From Streptomyces sp. NBC_01723 (GTDB lineage Bacteria; Actinomycetota; Actinomycetes; Streptomycetales; Streptomycetaceae): a stretch of DNA of 64,000 nucleotides. The stretch spans positions 5,754,001 to 5,818,000 of the forward strand of contig NZ_CP109171.1 in the NCBI RefSeq assembly GCF_036246005.1, read 5' to 3'. Under the pieces are notes generated by a model that was given only the letters and a program-made list of their open reading frames with translations, ran no database searches and was not told the DNA's origin. The translations under genes were made by a program, and so were the position numbers. Shown here in pieces: positions 50,640 through 58,858 of this stretch (its first letter is position 1; each line of letters opens with the position of its first letter).

Positions 50640-52274
50640 ATGCGCCCCACGCTCGCCTCGCTCGTCCACCACTCGGCGCTCAAACTGACCGTGCGCGCGG
50701 GCGAGGACCGTCTGGACACCCCGGTGCGCTGGGCCCACGTCAGCGAACTCGCCGACCCCGTGCCCTACATGGAGGGCGGGGAGCTGCTGCTGATCACCGC
50801 CCTCAAGCTGGACGCCGAGGACCCCGCGGCGATGCACCGGTACGTGAAGCGGCTGGCGGACGCCGGAGTGGTCGGCCTCGGGTTCGCCGTCGGCGTCAAC
50901 TACGACGAGATCCCCGGGGCACTGGTCGACGCGGCCCGGCAGGAGGGCCTGCCGCTCCTGGAGGTGCCCCGCCGCACGCCCTTCCTCGCCATCAGCAAGG
51001 CCGTGTCCGCCGCGATCGCCGCCGACCAGTACCGGGCGGTCACCGCGGGCTTCGCCGCCCAGCGGGAGCTGACCAGGCGGGCGCTGACCGACGGCCCGGA
51101 GGGGCTGCTGGCCGCGCTCGCCTCCCAGGTCGACGGGTGGGCGGCGCTGTACGACGCCTCGGGCGCGGTCGTCGCCACGGCTCCGGAGTGGGCCGGGCGC
51201 AGGGCCGGCCGGCTCACCGCCGACGTACGGCGGCTGCGCGAGCGGCCCGCGCCCGCCTCCGCCGTGGTCGGCGGGGCCGAGGAACCCGAGCACCCGGAGA
51301 ACGCCGACCGGGTCGAACTGCACTCCCTCGGCACCTCGCGCAGGCCCCGCTCCGCCCTCGCCGTCGGCACCGCCGCGGCCCTCGGCACCGCCGAGCGGTA
51401 CGCCGTCCACTCGGCCGTCGCCCTGCTGACGCTCACCACGGAACGCTCGCGCTCCCTGTACGAGGCCGGACTGCGCATAGACGAGGCCGTGCTGCGCATG
51501 CTGCTGGCCGGCGAACCGGACCACGCGCGGACGGTCGCCGGGGACCTGTACGGCGGCCTGCTGGACGCGCCCTTCCGGATCATCGTCGCCGAGTCGGTGC
51601 CGGCATCCGCCGCGCGGGCGCACGGGCGCGGGTCCGCCGCGGGCACCGGCGGCGACCGGCTGGGCGCGCTCGCCGAGGTCGTGGAGTCAGCGGCGGCCCG
51701 TGCCGGGGAGGCGGTGCTGGCCGTCCCCGAGGGTGAGCGGCTGGTGGTGCTCGCCACGGACGGGGGCGCGGCCGTCGCCGCCTGCGTCGAGTACGCGTCC
51801 GCGCTGGAGACCGGCCGCCCGGCGCCCGACCCGGCGGGCGCCGACGAGGACGGCCTGACCGTCGGCCTGTCGGCGCCGTCCGGGCCCATCGCCGCGTCCG
51901 CCGCCTACAAGCAGGCCGAGCAGGCGTTGTCGGTGGCCCGGCGGCGTGGACGCGTCTGCGTGGAGCACGAACACCTGGCGGCCGGATCGGTGCTGCCGCT
52001 GCTCGCGGACGACGCGGTGCGCGCCTTCGCCGACGGCCTGCTCCGGGCGCTGCGCGACCACGACGCGACCGGCCGGGGCGACCTGGTGGCGTCCCTGCGC
52101 GCGTGGCTCTCCCGCCACGGCCAGTGGGACGCGGCCGCGGCCGACCTCGGCGTCCACCGCCACACGCTGCGCTACCGGATGCGGCGCGTGGAGGAGATCC
52201 TCGGCCGGTCCCTGGACGACCCGGACGTACGGATGGAGCTGTGGCTGGCCCTGAAGGCGACCTCGCCCGACTAG
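50640..52274 (+). CDS. PucR family transcriptional regulator
   Basis: This 544-residue regulator has the N-terminal PucR/purine-catabolism domain (TLASLVHHSALKLTVRAGED, WAHVSELADPVPYMEGGELL), a central GAF-like region and a C-terminal helix-turn-helix (WDAAAADLGVHRHTLRYRMR). Such regulators sense nitrogen metabolites. Flanked by gabT and a succinate-semialdehyde-type dehydrogenase gene, it probably controls GABA use. It lies 124 bp after the ATPase gene. Confidence 0.9.
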   Translation: MRPTLASLVHHSALKLTVRAGEDRLDTPVRWAHVSELADPVPYMEGGELLLITALKLDAEDPAAMHRYVKRLADAGVVGLGFAVGVNYDEIPGALVDAARQEGLPLLEVPRRTPFLAISKAVSAAIAADQYRAVTAGFAAQRELTRRALTDGPEGLLAALASQVDGWAALYDASGAVVATAPEWAGRRAGRLTADVRRLRERPAPASAVVGGAEEPEHPENADRVELHSLGTSRRPRSALAVGTAAALGTAERYAVHSAVALLTLTTERSRSLYEAGLRIDEAVLRMLLAGEPDHARTVAGDLYGGLLDAPFRIIVAESVPASAARAHGRGSAAGTGGDRLGALAEVVESAAARAGEAVLAVPEGERLVVLATDGGAAVAACVEYASALETGRPAPDPAGADEDGLTVGLSAPSGPIAASAAYKQAEQALSVARRRGRVCVEHEHLAAGSVLPLLADDAVRAFADGLLRALRDHDATGRGDLVASLRAWLSRHGQWDAAAADLGVHRHTLRYRMRRVEEILGRSLDDPDVRMELWLALKATSPD

Positions 52275-52449
52275 CCCGTCCGGCGCCGGAGGCCCGGCGC
52301 AAGCCGCCTCACCTGGCCACCGCGTCGAACAACCCACCCCCACCACTACACCCCGGACAAACGCTCCCCGCCGGACCCCGCCCTACCGTGGACCCGCAGC
52401 CCCCGTACATCCCGTACACACCCCCAACGCGGAAGGGCCCGGACGCCAC

Positions 52450-53895
52450 ATGACTTCCACCCACGCCTTCTGGCTCGCCGGCCGCCAGGCCACCGGCGAG
52501 GCCGCCTTCGACGTCACGTCCCCCTGGGACGGCAGCCGGGTCGGCGCGGTGAGCCTGCCGACCGATGCCCAGGTCGAGGAGGCCGTGGCCGCCGCGTACG
52601 CCGTACGGGACGAGTTCGCCGCCACCCCCGCCCACGTCCGCGCCGCCGCGCTGGACCACGTCAGCCGACGGCTGGCCGAGCGCACCGAGGAGATCGCCCG
52701 CCTGATCTCCGCCGAGAACGGCAAGCCGGTCAAGTGGGCCCGCGGCGAGGTCGGCCGCGCGGTCTCCGTCTTCCGCTTCGCGGCCGAGGAGGCCCGCCGC
52801 TTCAACGGCGGCGAGGCCCAGCGCCTGGACACCGACGCGGGCGGTCAGGGGCGGCTCGCGCTGACCCGCCGCTTCCCGAAGGGTGTCGTCCTGGGCATCG
52901 CGCCGTTCAACTTCCCGCTGAACCTGTGCGCCCACAAGATCGCCCCCGCGATCGCCGCGGGCGCGCCGATCATCCTGAAGCCGGCCCCGGCCACCCCTCT
53001 CTCCGGCCTGATCCTCGGTGAGCTGCTGGCCGAGACCGAGCTGCCGGCCGGTTCCTGGAGCATCCTCCCGGTGCCCAACGACAAGATGCCCGCCCTCGTC
53101 CAGGACGAGCGGCTGCCGGTCATCTCCTTCACCGGCTCCGAGACCGTCGGTTACGCGATCATGGACTCGGTGCCGCGCAAGCACTGCACCCTGGAGCTGG
53201 GCGGCAACGGCGCGGCCGTGGTCCTCGGCGACTGGGCGAGCGACGCCGACCTGGACCGGGCCGCGCAGCGCATCGCGACCTTCTCCAACTACCAGGGCGG
53301 CCAGTCCTGCATCTCGGTGCAGCGCGTGATCGCCGACGCCGCCGTCTACGACCGCCTGCTGCCGCGCGTCGTCGCCGCCGTCGAGGCCCAGGTGACCGGC
53401 GACCCGAACGACGACGCGACGGACGTCGGCCCGCTGGTCAGCGAGGCCGCCGCCGAGCGCGTCGAGGCGTGGGTGCGGGAGGCCGTCGACGCGGGCGCCA
53501 CGCTGCACACCGGCGGCAAGCGGGACGGCGCCACGTACGCGCCGACCGTGCTCACCGGCCTGCCGGCCGACGTCACCCTCGCCCGCGAGGAGGTCTTCGG
53601 CCCGGTGCTCAGCGTGCAGAAGGTCGACGGCGAGGCCGAGGCGTTCGCCGCGGTCAACGACTCCAAGTACGGCCTCCAGGCGGGCGTGTTCACCCACGAC
53701 CTGCAGACCGCCTTCCGTGCCCACCGCGCCCTGGAGGTCGGCGGCGTCGTCATCGGCGACGTCCCCTCCTACCGGGCCGACCAGATGCCGTACGGCGGCG
53801 CCAAGCAGTCCGGCGTGGGCCGCGAGGGCGTCCGGTTCGCGATGGACGACTACACCTACGAGCGCGTGCTGGTCCTGACGGACCTCGCTCTCTGA
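52450..53895 (+). CDS. Succinate-semialdehyde-type aldehyde dehydrogenase
   Basis: This is a 481-residue aldehyde dehydrogenase with C287 (GGQSCISVQR), E249 (TLELGGNGAAV) and APFNFPLNL. The QSCISVQR type is shared by succinate-semialdehyde, lactaldehyde and phosphonoacetaldehyde dehydrogenases; with gabT and the PucR gene beside it, oxidation of succinate semialdehyde to succinate is the best inference, and I recall SCO5679 being assigned that role. About 175 bp separate it from the regulator gene. Confidence 0.82.
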   Translation: MTSTHAFWLAGRQATGEAAFDVTSPWDGSRVGAVSLPTDAQVEEAVAAAYAVRDEFAATPAHVRAAALDHVSRRLAERTEEIARLISAENGKPVKWARGEVGRAVSVFRFAAEEARRFNGGEAQRLDTDAGGQGRLALTRRFPKGVVLGIAPFNFPLNLCAHKIAPAIAAGAPIILKPAPATPLSGLILGELLAETELPAGSWSILPVPNDKMPALVQDERLPVISFTGSETVGYAIMDSVPRKHCTLELGGNGAAVVLGDWASDADLDRAAQRIATFSNYQGGQSCISVQRVIADAAVYDRLLPRVVAAVEAQVTGDPNDDATDVGPLVSEAAAERVEAWVREAVDAGATLHTGGKRDGATYAPTVLTGLPADVTLAREEVFGPVLSVQKVDGEAEAFAAVNDSKYGLQAGVFTHDLQTAFRAHRALEVGGVVIGDVPSYRADQMPYGGAKQSGVGREGVRFAMDDYTYERVLVLTDLAL

Positions 53896-53907
53896 GGCAC
53901 CCCGGGA

Positions 53908-53950
53908 AGACCGGCGGCCCGAACCCACTGTGCGGGGGTTCGGGCCGCCG
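53908..53950. terminator. Bidirectional terminator after the dehydrogenase gene
   Basis: A perfect 17-bp stem pairs 53908-53924 with 53934-53950 around a 9-nt loop. It lies between convergent genes (stops at 53895 and 53969). Confidence 0.85.
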
Positions 53951-53968
53951 GTGCGTGTGGGCCCCGTC

Positions 53969-54382
53969 CTATCCGGCGTCGAGCTGGTGGTCGGCCCACA
54001 CGTAGGTCTCGGGCAGCAACTCGGCGACGGGGACGGCCCGCAGACGGTCGCCGCCGCCGACGATCACCCGGAGCGCGGGGAAGTAGTCGAGCAGCACCTG
54101 GCGGCACCGCCCGCAGGGCGGGACGACGCCCCGCTCCCGGTCGCCCACGGCGACGATCGTGTCCAGCTCGTGGGCGCCCTGGGCGGCGGCCGCGCCGATG
54201 ACGACCAGCTCGGCGCAGGGGCCGCCGGTGAAGTGGAAGGCGTTGACCGCCGTGACGATCCTGCCGTCCCGGGCGCGGGCGGCGGCCGCCATGGTGTGGT
54301 GGTCGCCGCGGCACCGGGTGCGGGCGACGTCGGCCGCGGCCTCGACGAGCTCGTGGTCGACGGGGTGGGTCTGCGTGGTCAT
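53969..54382 (-). CDS. Blasticidin-S-deaminase-like cytidine deaminase family protein
   Basis: This is a 137-residue CDA-fold zinc deaminase. Zinc ligands are C56 (GGPCAELVV, catalytic E58) and C90 and C93 (PPCGRCRQVL). Ordinary cytidine deaminases read HAE; the CAE form, the FHFTGGPCAELVV context and the C-terminal ELLPETYVW are very like fungal blasticidin S deaminase (BSD). It may deaminate cytosine nucleoside antibiotics or serve in nucleoside salvage. It is monocistronic and convergent with the dehydrogenase gene. Confidence 0.88.
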   Translation of the reverse strand: MTTQTHPVDHELVEAAADVARTRCRGDHHTMAAAARARDGRIVTAVNAFHFTGGPCAELVVIGAAAAQGAHELDTIVAVGDRERGVVPPCGRCRQVLLDYFPALRVIVGGGDRLRAVPVAELLPETYVWADHQLDAG

Positions 54383-54472
54383 CCTTCTCGCCTTCCTCGG
54401 TGTCCGCCGACGGTGCCCCGGACCCCGCGCCCGCGCAAGCGGATTCGGCGATGCGCGGCCACCGGGTCGGCG

Positions 54473-55654
54473 TCATCGCGGCAACGGCCCCGGCCGGGCG
54501 GCGGCTTCGACGCCGAGCAGGTCGAGCAGCGTCGTGTGGGCGTGGTCCCAGGTCCATTCGGCCCGCACCCACGCGCGGCCCCCGCCGCCCATCGCGCGGG
54601 CCTCGGCGGGGTTGCGCAACAGCCTGATCAGCCGGTCCGCCGTCGCGGCCACCGAACGCCCGTCGACGACATGCCCCGTCCGGCCGTCGCGCACGGCGTC
54701 CGGTGCGCCGCCCGAGTCGCCCGCCACGACCGGGAGTCCGGACGCGGCGGCCTCCAGGTACACGATGCCCAGGCCCTCCACCTCCAGGCCGGCCCGGCGG
54801 GTCCGGCACGGCATCGCGAACACGTCGGCGGCGGCGTAGAACGGCGGAAGCGCCTGGTGGGGCTGCCCGCCGGCCAGGACGACGGCGTCCATCACGCCCT
54901 CGCGCAGGGCCAGCCGGCTCAGCTCCGGCGCGTACGGGCCGTCGCCCACCAGCAGCAGTACGGCGTCCGGGATCGCCCTGCGGACCCAGGGCAGTGCCCT
55001 GATCAGCGTGTCCTGCCCCTTGCGCGGGACCATCCTGGCCGTGCACAGGATCACCGGACGGTGCCCCAGGCCGTACCGGGTCCTGACCGGCCCGCCGTCC
55101 ACCGCGGGGTGGAAGGCGTCGGTGTCCACGCCGGGGGCCAGGCGCGCGGTGCGGGTCCCGGGCGCGAGGGCCGCCTCGACGGGCCCGCGGGTGCTCTCGC
55201 CCAGCCAGGTCACCGTGTCCACACGCGTGCCGATGCGGCGCAGCAGGCCCCGGGTGCCGCGAGTGCGGGCCCACCACACCTCGTGGCCGTGGGTGGTGGC
55301 GACGGCGGTGCGGATCCCCGCCGTACGCCTGAGCCGGTCCGCCATCAGCCCGAGAGGCGCCGCCGCGCCGAACCACACCCGGTCACAGCCGTGGCGCCGG
55401 GCCACGGACGCGGCGTGCGCGGTGGCGCGGGGCGTCGGCAGCAGGGTGCGGGCCGGGTGCCGGATCACCGGGTACGGGAAGGGGCCGCCGTCCCGCGCCG
55501 GGTCCGCCGCCGAGGTGAGGACGACCACCTCGTCTGGCGGGAAGCGGTCGGCCAGTTCCCGGACGAAGGTCTCGATGCCGCCCTGCCGGGGCGGGAAGTC
55601 GTTGGTGACGATCAGCGTGCGGGGGCGGGTTCCGCCGCGGGCGTCGGGTGTCAT
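54473..55654 (-). CDS. GT4 mannosyltransferase, PimB'-like
   Basis: This 393-residue glycosyltransferase resembles mycobacterial PimB', which adds the second mannose to phosphatidylinositol monomannoside. Shared patterns are LIVTNDFPPRQGGIETF, VWFGAAAPLGLMA, THGHEVWWA, RMVPRKGQDTLIRALPWV and FAMPCRTRRAGLEVEGLGIV with the EX7E-type nucleotide-sugar site. ATG 55654 overlaps the upstream membrane glycosyltransferase gene by 4 nt, so the two form an operon. Confidence 0.85.
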   Translation of the reverse strand: MTPDARGGTRPRTLIVTNDFPPRQGGIETFVRELADRFPPDEVVVLTSAADPARDGGPFPYPVIRHPARTLLPTPRATAHAASVARRHGCDRVWFGAAAPLGLMADRLRRTAGIRTAVATTHGHEVWWARTRGTRGLLRRIGTRVDTVTWLGESTRGPVEAALAPGTRTARLAPGVDTDAFHPAVDGGPVRTRYGLGHRPVILCTARMVPRKGQDTLIRALPWVRRAIPDAVLLLVGDGPYAPELSRLALREGVMDAVVLAGGQPHQALPPFYAAADVFAMPCRTRRAGLEVEGLGIVYLEAAASGLPVVAGDSGGAPDAVRDGRTGHVVDGRSVAATADRLIRLLRNPAEARAMGGGGRAWVRAEWTWDHAHTTLLDLLGVEAAARPGPLPR

Positions 55655-56793
55655 GCGGGGGCCTTCTCTCCGGTGGGGGCGGGCTTCCGGACGGCGACGA
55701 CGGGGATCACGCGCGGCGGTGTGCGCAGCGCCAGCGCCCCGAGGACCAGCGGATAGACCAGGTAGCCGAAGCGCGTCGCCGGCATCAGGGCCGTCGCCAG
55801 GCCCAGCCCGAGCGCGAGCCGCGCGGCCGCCGCCCGCACCGTCCCGGGCGGACGCAGCGCGAGCGAGAGACCGATCAGCAGCGCCCCCGCCGCGAGGAGC
55901 GCGAGGGCGATCACCGTGCCGCCGGGGACGTACGCCGAGAGCAGGTGTCCGGGCAGCGGGCTCTCGGCGGGGGAGGCGACGGCGGTGAGGCCGAGCGGGA
56001 AGGCGACGACGTTGCGGTGGAAGCCGGCGGGATCGGCGAGCGCGAAGGGCAGCACCGCCGCCGTCGCGGTGGCCAGCCCCACGGCAGCGCACCGCAGCGC
56101 GGACCGCCCGCCCCGGCTCGCGGCGACGAGCGCGAACGCCACCGGCAGGGCGGGCCAGGCCGTCCACTTGAGCGCGGCGGCGGCCCCGAGCGCCAGACCG
56201 GCCCGGCCCGTCCGCCCCCGCCCGGCCAGCGCGACACCGAGGCACATCAGCCCGGCCAGCGGCAGGTCGACACCGCCCACCACGCAGGGCAGCGCCACCA
56301 ACGGGCAGGCCAGCAGCCGGGCGCGGCCCAGTCCGACGGCGGCGAGGCAGGCGACGAACGCGCCGCCCAGCCACCAGCGGGCGTCCCCGGGCAGCACACC
56401 GAAGAGCGCCATCCCCGGCAGATAGGGGTTGAAGTCGCCGACGGCCACGGGGGCGGAGACGTACGGGCTGCCGGTCGTCAGCAGCAGCCGCCCCGACCGT
56501 TCGACGACGGCGACCTCCGACTGCGCGAGCCCCGCCGCCACCAGACCGGCGAGCGGCACCAGGACGGCCCCCAGCACGGCCACGGCACGGGCGGCGCGGC
56601 GCGGCCGGGGACCGGACGACAGCAGCGCCGCGAGCGCGTACCCGGCCCCGGCCGTCCACCCCCACACCCGGTGCGTTCCCACGTCCGAGGCGAGCGCGAA
56701 GCCCGGCGCGACCACCGCGCATCCGGCCCAGACCCCGCGCTCCAGTCGCGCCGGCGAGAACGCCGCCGCCCGCTGTCCAAGACTCTTCCCCAT
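55651..56793 (-). CDS. Polytopic glycosyltransferase-like membrane protein (GT87/DUF2029 type)
   Basis: This 380-residue protein has about ten hydrophobic helices. SPYVSAPVAVGDFNPYLPG and ALKWTAWPALPVAFAL resemble polyprenyl-phosphomannose-dependent GT-C mannosyltransferases of the DUF2029 family, which in actinobacteria include PimE. The acceptor is unknown, but cotranscription with a PimB'-like gene suggests phosphatidylinositol mannoside or a related glycolipid. Confidence 0.72.
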   Translation of the reverse strand: MGKSLGQRAAAFSPARLERGVWAGCAVVAPGFALASDVGTHRVWGWTAGAGYALAALLSSGPRPRRAARAVAVLGAVLVPLAGLVAAGLAQSEVAVVERSGRLLLTTGSPYVSAPVAVGDFNPYLPGMALFGVLPGDARWWLGGAFVACLAAVGLGRARLLACPLVALPCVVGGVDLPLAGLMCLGVALAGRGRTGRAGLALGAAAALKWTAWPALPVAFALVAASRGGRSALRCAAVGLATATAAVLPFALADPAGFHRNVVAFPLGLTAVASPAESPLPGHLLSAYVPGGTVIALALLAAGALLIGLSLALRPPGTVRAAAARLALGLGLATALMPATRFGYLVYPLVLGALALRTPPRVIPVVAVRKPAPTGEKAPA

Positions 56794-56936
56794 GTCCGTC
56801 GACGCTACGAACGCGCAGCTCGCACGGCGTCAACCGAGGCTCCGCACCCGGGACTCAACCCGTGGTACGACATCCGCCGCCGGACTCCACCCGAGCGGTG
56901 ACGCGCGGTCCCGCCCCGGCCGGGATCATGGGTCGT

Positions 56937-58133
56937 ATGAGTTCGCCGCTGCAGCGGCGGGTCCGCGACTGGATCGCCGCACCCGCCTACCCCTGGGTCA
57001 CCGGTGGCGTCGTGACGGCCGGAGCGGTCGCCGAGCTGATCGTCATCCCCGCGGGCGTGACGACCACCATCGGGGTGCTCGTCTCGGCCGCCTCGCTGAT
57101 GTGGCGGCGCTCCTTCCCGCCGATCGCCGTGCTCACCGTCGCCGCGGGACTCCTCGGCTTCGCCGGCGACATCAACCTCTACGTCTCGATCATGGTGAGC
57201 GGACTGATCGGCTGCTACTGCCTCGGCCGGCGCCGGGTGCTGCACCCGGCGCTGACCGTCGCGGGGGGCGCGCTCGGCGCCGTCTGCGTGAACCTGGTGC
57301 ACATCAACACCTGGTCGCGGATGGAGCTGCCGGTCCCGGCGCTGTGGGAGAAGGGCTCGCTCAGCCTGTTCGCCGAGTCGTTCCTGCTGACCGTGGTGGT
57401 CTTCGGCGCCGTCATGATGGGTGACGCGGTGCGCTCCCGCGAGGAGACCCGCACCGAACGGCATCTGGCCCAGGCCCGCATGATCGCGATGGAGCGGCAG
57501 CAGGCCGCCGAGGCCGAACGGGCCGCCATCGCCCGTGAACTGCACGACATCGTCTCGCACTCGGTGTCGATGATCGCCGTCCAGGCCGAGAGCGCCACCT
57601 ACACCACCCCCGGACTCACCCCCGAGGCCCGCGACGGCTTCCAGCAGATCGCCGCCACCGCCCGCTCCTCGATGGCCGAACTGCGCCGTCTGCTCGGGGT
57701 GTTGCGCACTCCTCAGGGCGAGGTGGCCCTCACCGCTCCGCAGCCGACCCTCGACCACCTCGGCGAACTGGTCGAGCAGCACCGGGCGGTGGGCGGCGTG
57801 GCCGAGCTGCGGATCACGGGGGAGCGGGTGCCGCTGCCCGCCGCATGGGAGCTGTCCGCCTACCGGATCACCCAGGAGGCGCTGACCAACGCGCGCAAGC
57901 ACGCGCCGGGTGCCCGTACCGTGGTGGAGGTCGACTACGGCGCCGGCCGGCTCCTCACCCTCCGCGTCCGCGACGACGGCCCCGGCCGCGGTGCCGGCTC
58001 CGGTCCCGGCGCGGGGCACGGCCTGACCGGGATGCGGGAGCGGGCGGCCCTGGTCGGCGGGCGGCTCAGTGCCGGGGCGGGACCGGACGGCGGGTTCCTG
58101 GTGGAGGCGGAGCTGCCGTGGGGGAGCGGGTGA
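56937..58133 (+). CDS. Two-component sensor histidine kinase (HisKA_3 type)
   Basis: This 398-residue NarL-type kinase has about five membrane helices in its first 170 residues and no large extracellular domain. A coiled coil is followed by the H-box RELHDIVSHSVSM (phosphorylated H203) and a HATPase domain with N-box ALTNARKHAPG and G-boxes (DDGPGRGAG, GHGLTGMRERA). ATG 56928 is an alternative. It is coupled to the regulator gene downstream. Confidence 0.9.
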   Translation: MSSPLQRRVRDWIAAPAYPWVTGGVVTAGAVAELIVIPAGVTTTIGVLVSAASLMWRRSFPPIAVLTVAAGLLGFAGDINLYVSIMVSGLIGCYCLGRRRVLHPALTVAGGALGAVCVNLVHINTWSRMELPVPALWEKGSLSLFAESFLLTVVVFGAVMMGDAVRSREETRTERHLAQARMIAMERQQAAEAERAAIARELHDIVSHSVSMIAVQAESATYTTPGLTPEARDGFQQIAATARSSMAELRRLLGVLRTPQGEVALTAPQPTLDHLGELVEQHRAVGGVAELRITGERVPLPAAWELSAYRITQEALTNARKHAPGARTVVEVDYGAGRLLTLRVRDDGPGRGAGSGPGAGHGLTGMRERAALVGGRLSAGAGPDGGFLVEAELPWGSG

Positions 58134-58162
58134 ATCCGGTGGCGGGAGCGAGGGGTACGGGC

Positions 58163-58858
58163 GTGATCAGGGCATTGGTCGCCGACGACCAGGCGGTCGT
58201 CCGCACCGGCTTCGTGAACCTCCTGGGCACCCAGGACGACATCGAGGTCGTCGGCGAGGCGGCGGACGGGGTGCAGGCGGTCCGGGTGGCCGCCGAGACC
58301 CGGCCCGACCTCGCCCTCCTCGACATCCGCATGCCGCACCGCAACGGCATCGAGGCGGCCCGCGAGATCCTGGCCGCCTCCGGCGGCGCGACGAAGGTCC
58401 TGATGCTGACGACCTTCGGTCTCGACGAGTACGTGTACGACGCCCTCGCCGCCGGGGCGGGCGGCTTCCTGCTCAAGGACGCCACCTTCCCCGAACTGCT
58501 GCACGCGGTCCGGGTGGTGGCGGCCGGCGACGCGCTGCTCTCGCCCGGCATCACCAAGCGGCTGATCGCCGAGTTCGTCCACGCGCGCGGGTCCAGGCTG
58601 CCGGTCCACGCGGCCGGCGACCTCACCGTCCGGGAGACGGAGGTGCTGACCCTGATCGCCAGGGGCCTGTCCAACGCGGAGATCGCCGGCCGCCTCACCA
58701 TCACCGACCACACCGTGAAGACGCACATCAACCGGGTGTTCGCGAAGCTGGAACTGCGGGACCGGGCCCAGGCCGTGATCGTGGCCTACGAACTGGGCCT
58801 GGTCCGGGCGGGCGGGGGACCCTCAGCCGGAGAAACCGAGGTGCGCGAGCCGCAGTGA
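58163..58858 (+). CDS. Two-component response regulator, LuxR/NarL family
   Basis: This 231-residue regulator has a receiver domain with phospho-acceptor D54 (LALLDIRMPHRNG), conserved LTTF and K in FLLKDA. The C-terminal LuxR helix-turn-helix follows (LTVRETEVLTLIARGLSNAE). GTG 58163 has AGGGG 7 nt upstream; GTG 58130, overlapping the kinase stop, would add 11 residues. Its end overlaps the convergent GH3 gene by 36 bp. Confidence 0.92.
   Translation: MIRALVADDQAVVRTGFVNLLGTQDDIEVVGEAADGVQAVRVAAETRPDLALLDIRMPHRNGIEAAREILAASGGATKVLMLTTFGLDEYVYDALAAGAGGFLLKDATFPELLHAVRVVAAGDALLSPGITKRLIAEFVHARGSRLPVHAAGDLTVRETEVLTLIARGLSNAEIAGRLTITDHTVKTHINRVFAKLELRDRAQAVIVAYELGLVRAGGGPSAGETEVREPQ

Noticed and set aside
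55655..56833. Apparent 786-residue fusion extending the PimB'-like protein
   Set aside because: The extra N-terminal half is an out-of-frame reading of the DUF2029-type gene, which has clear membrane helices in its own frame.
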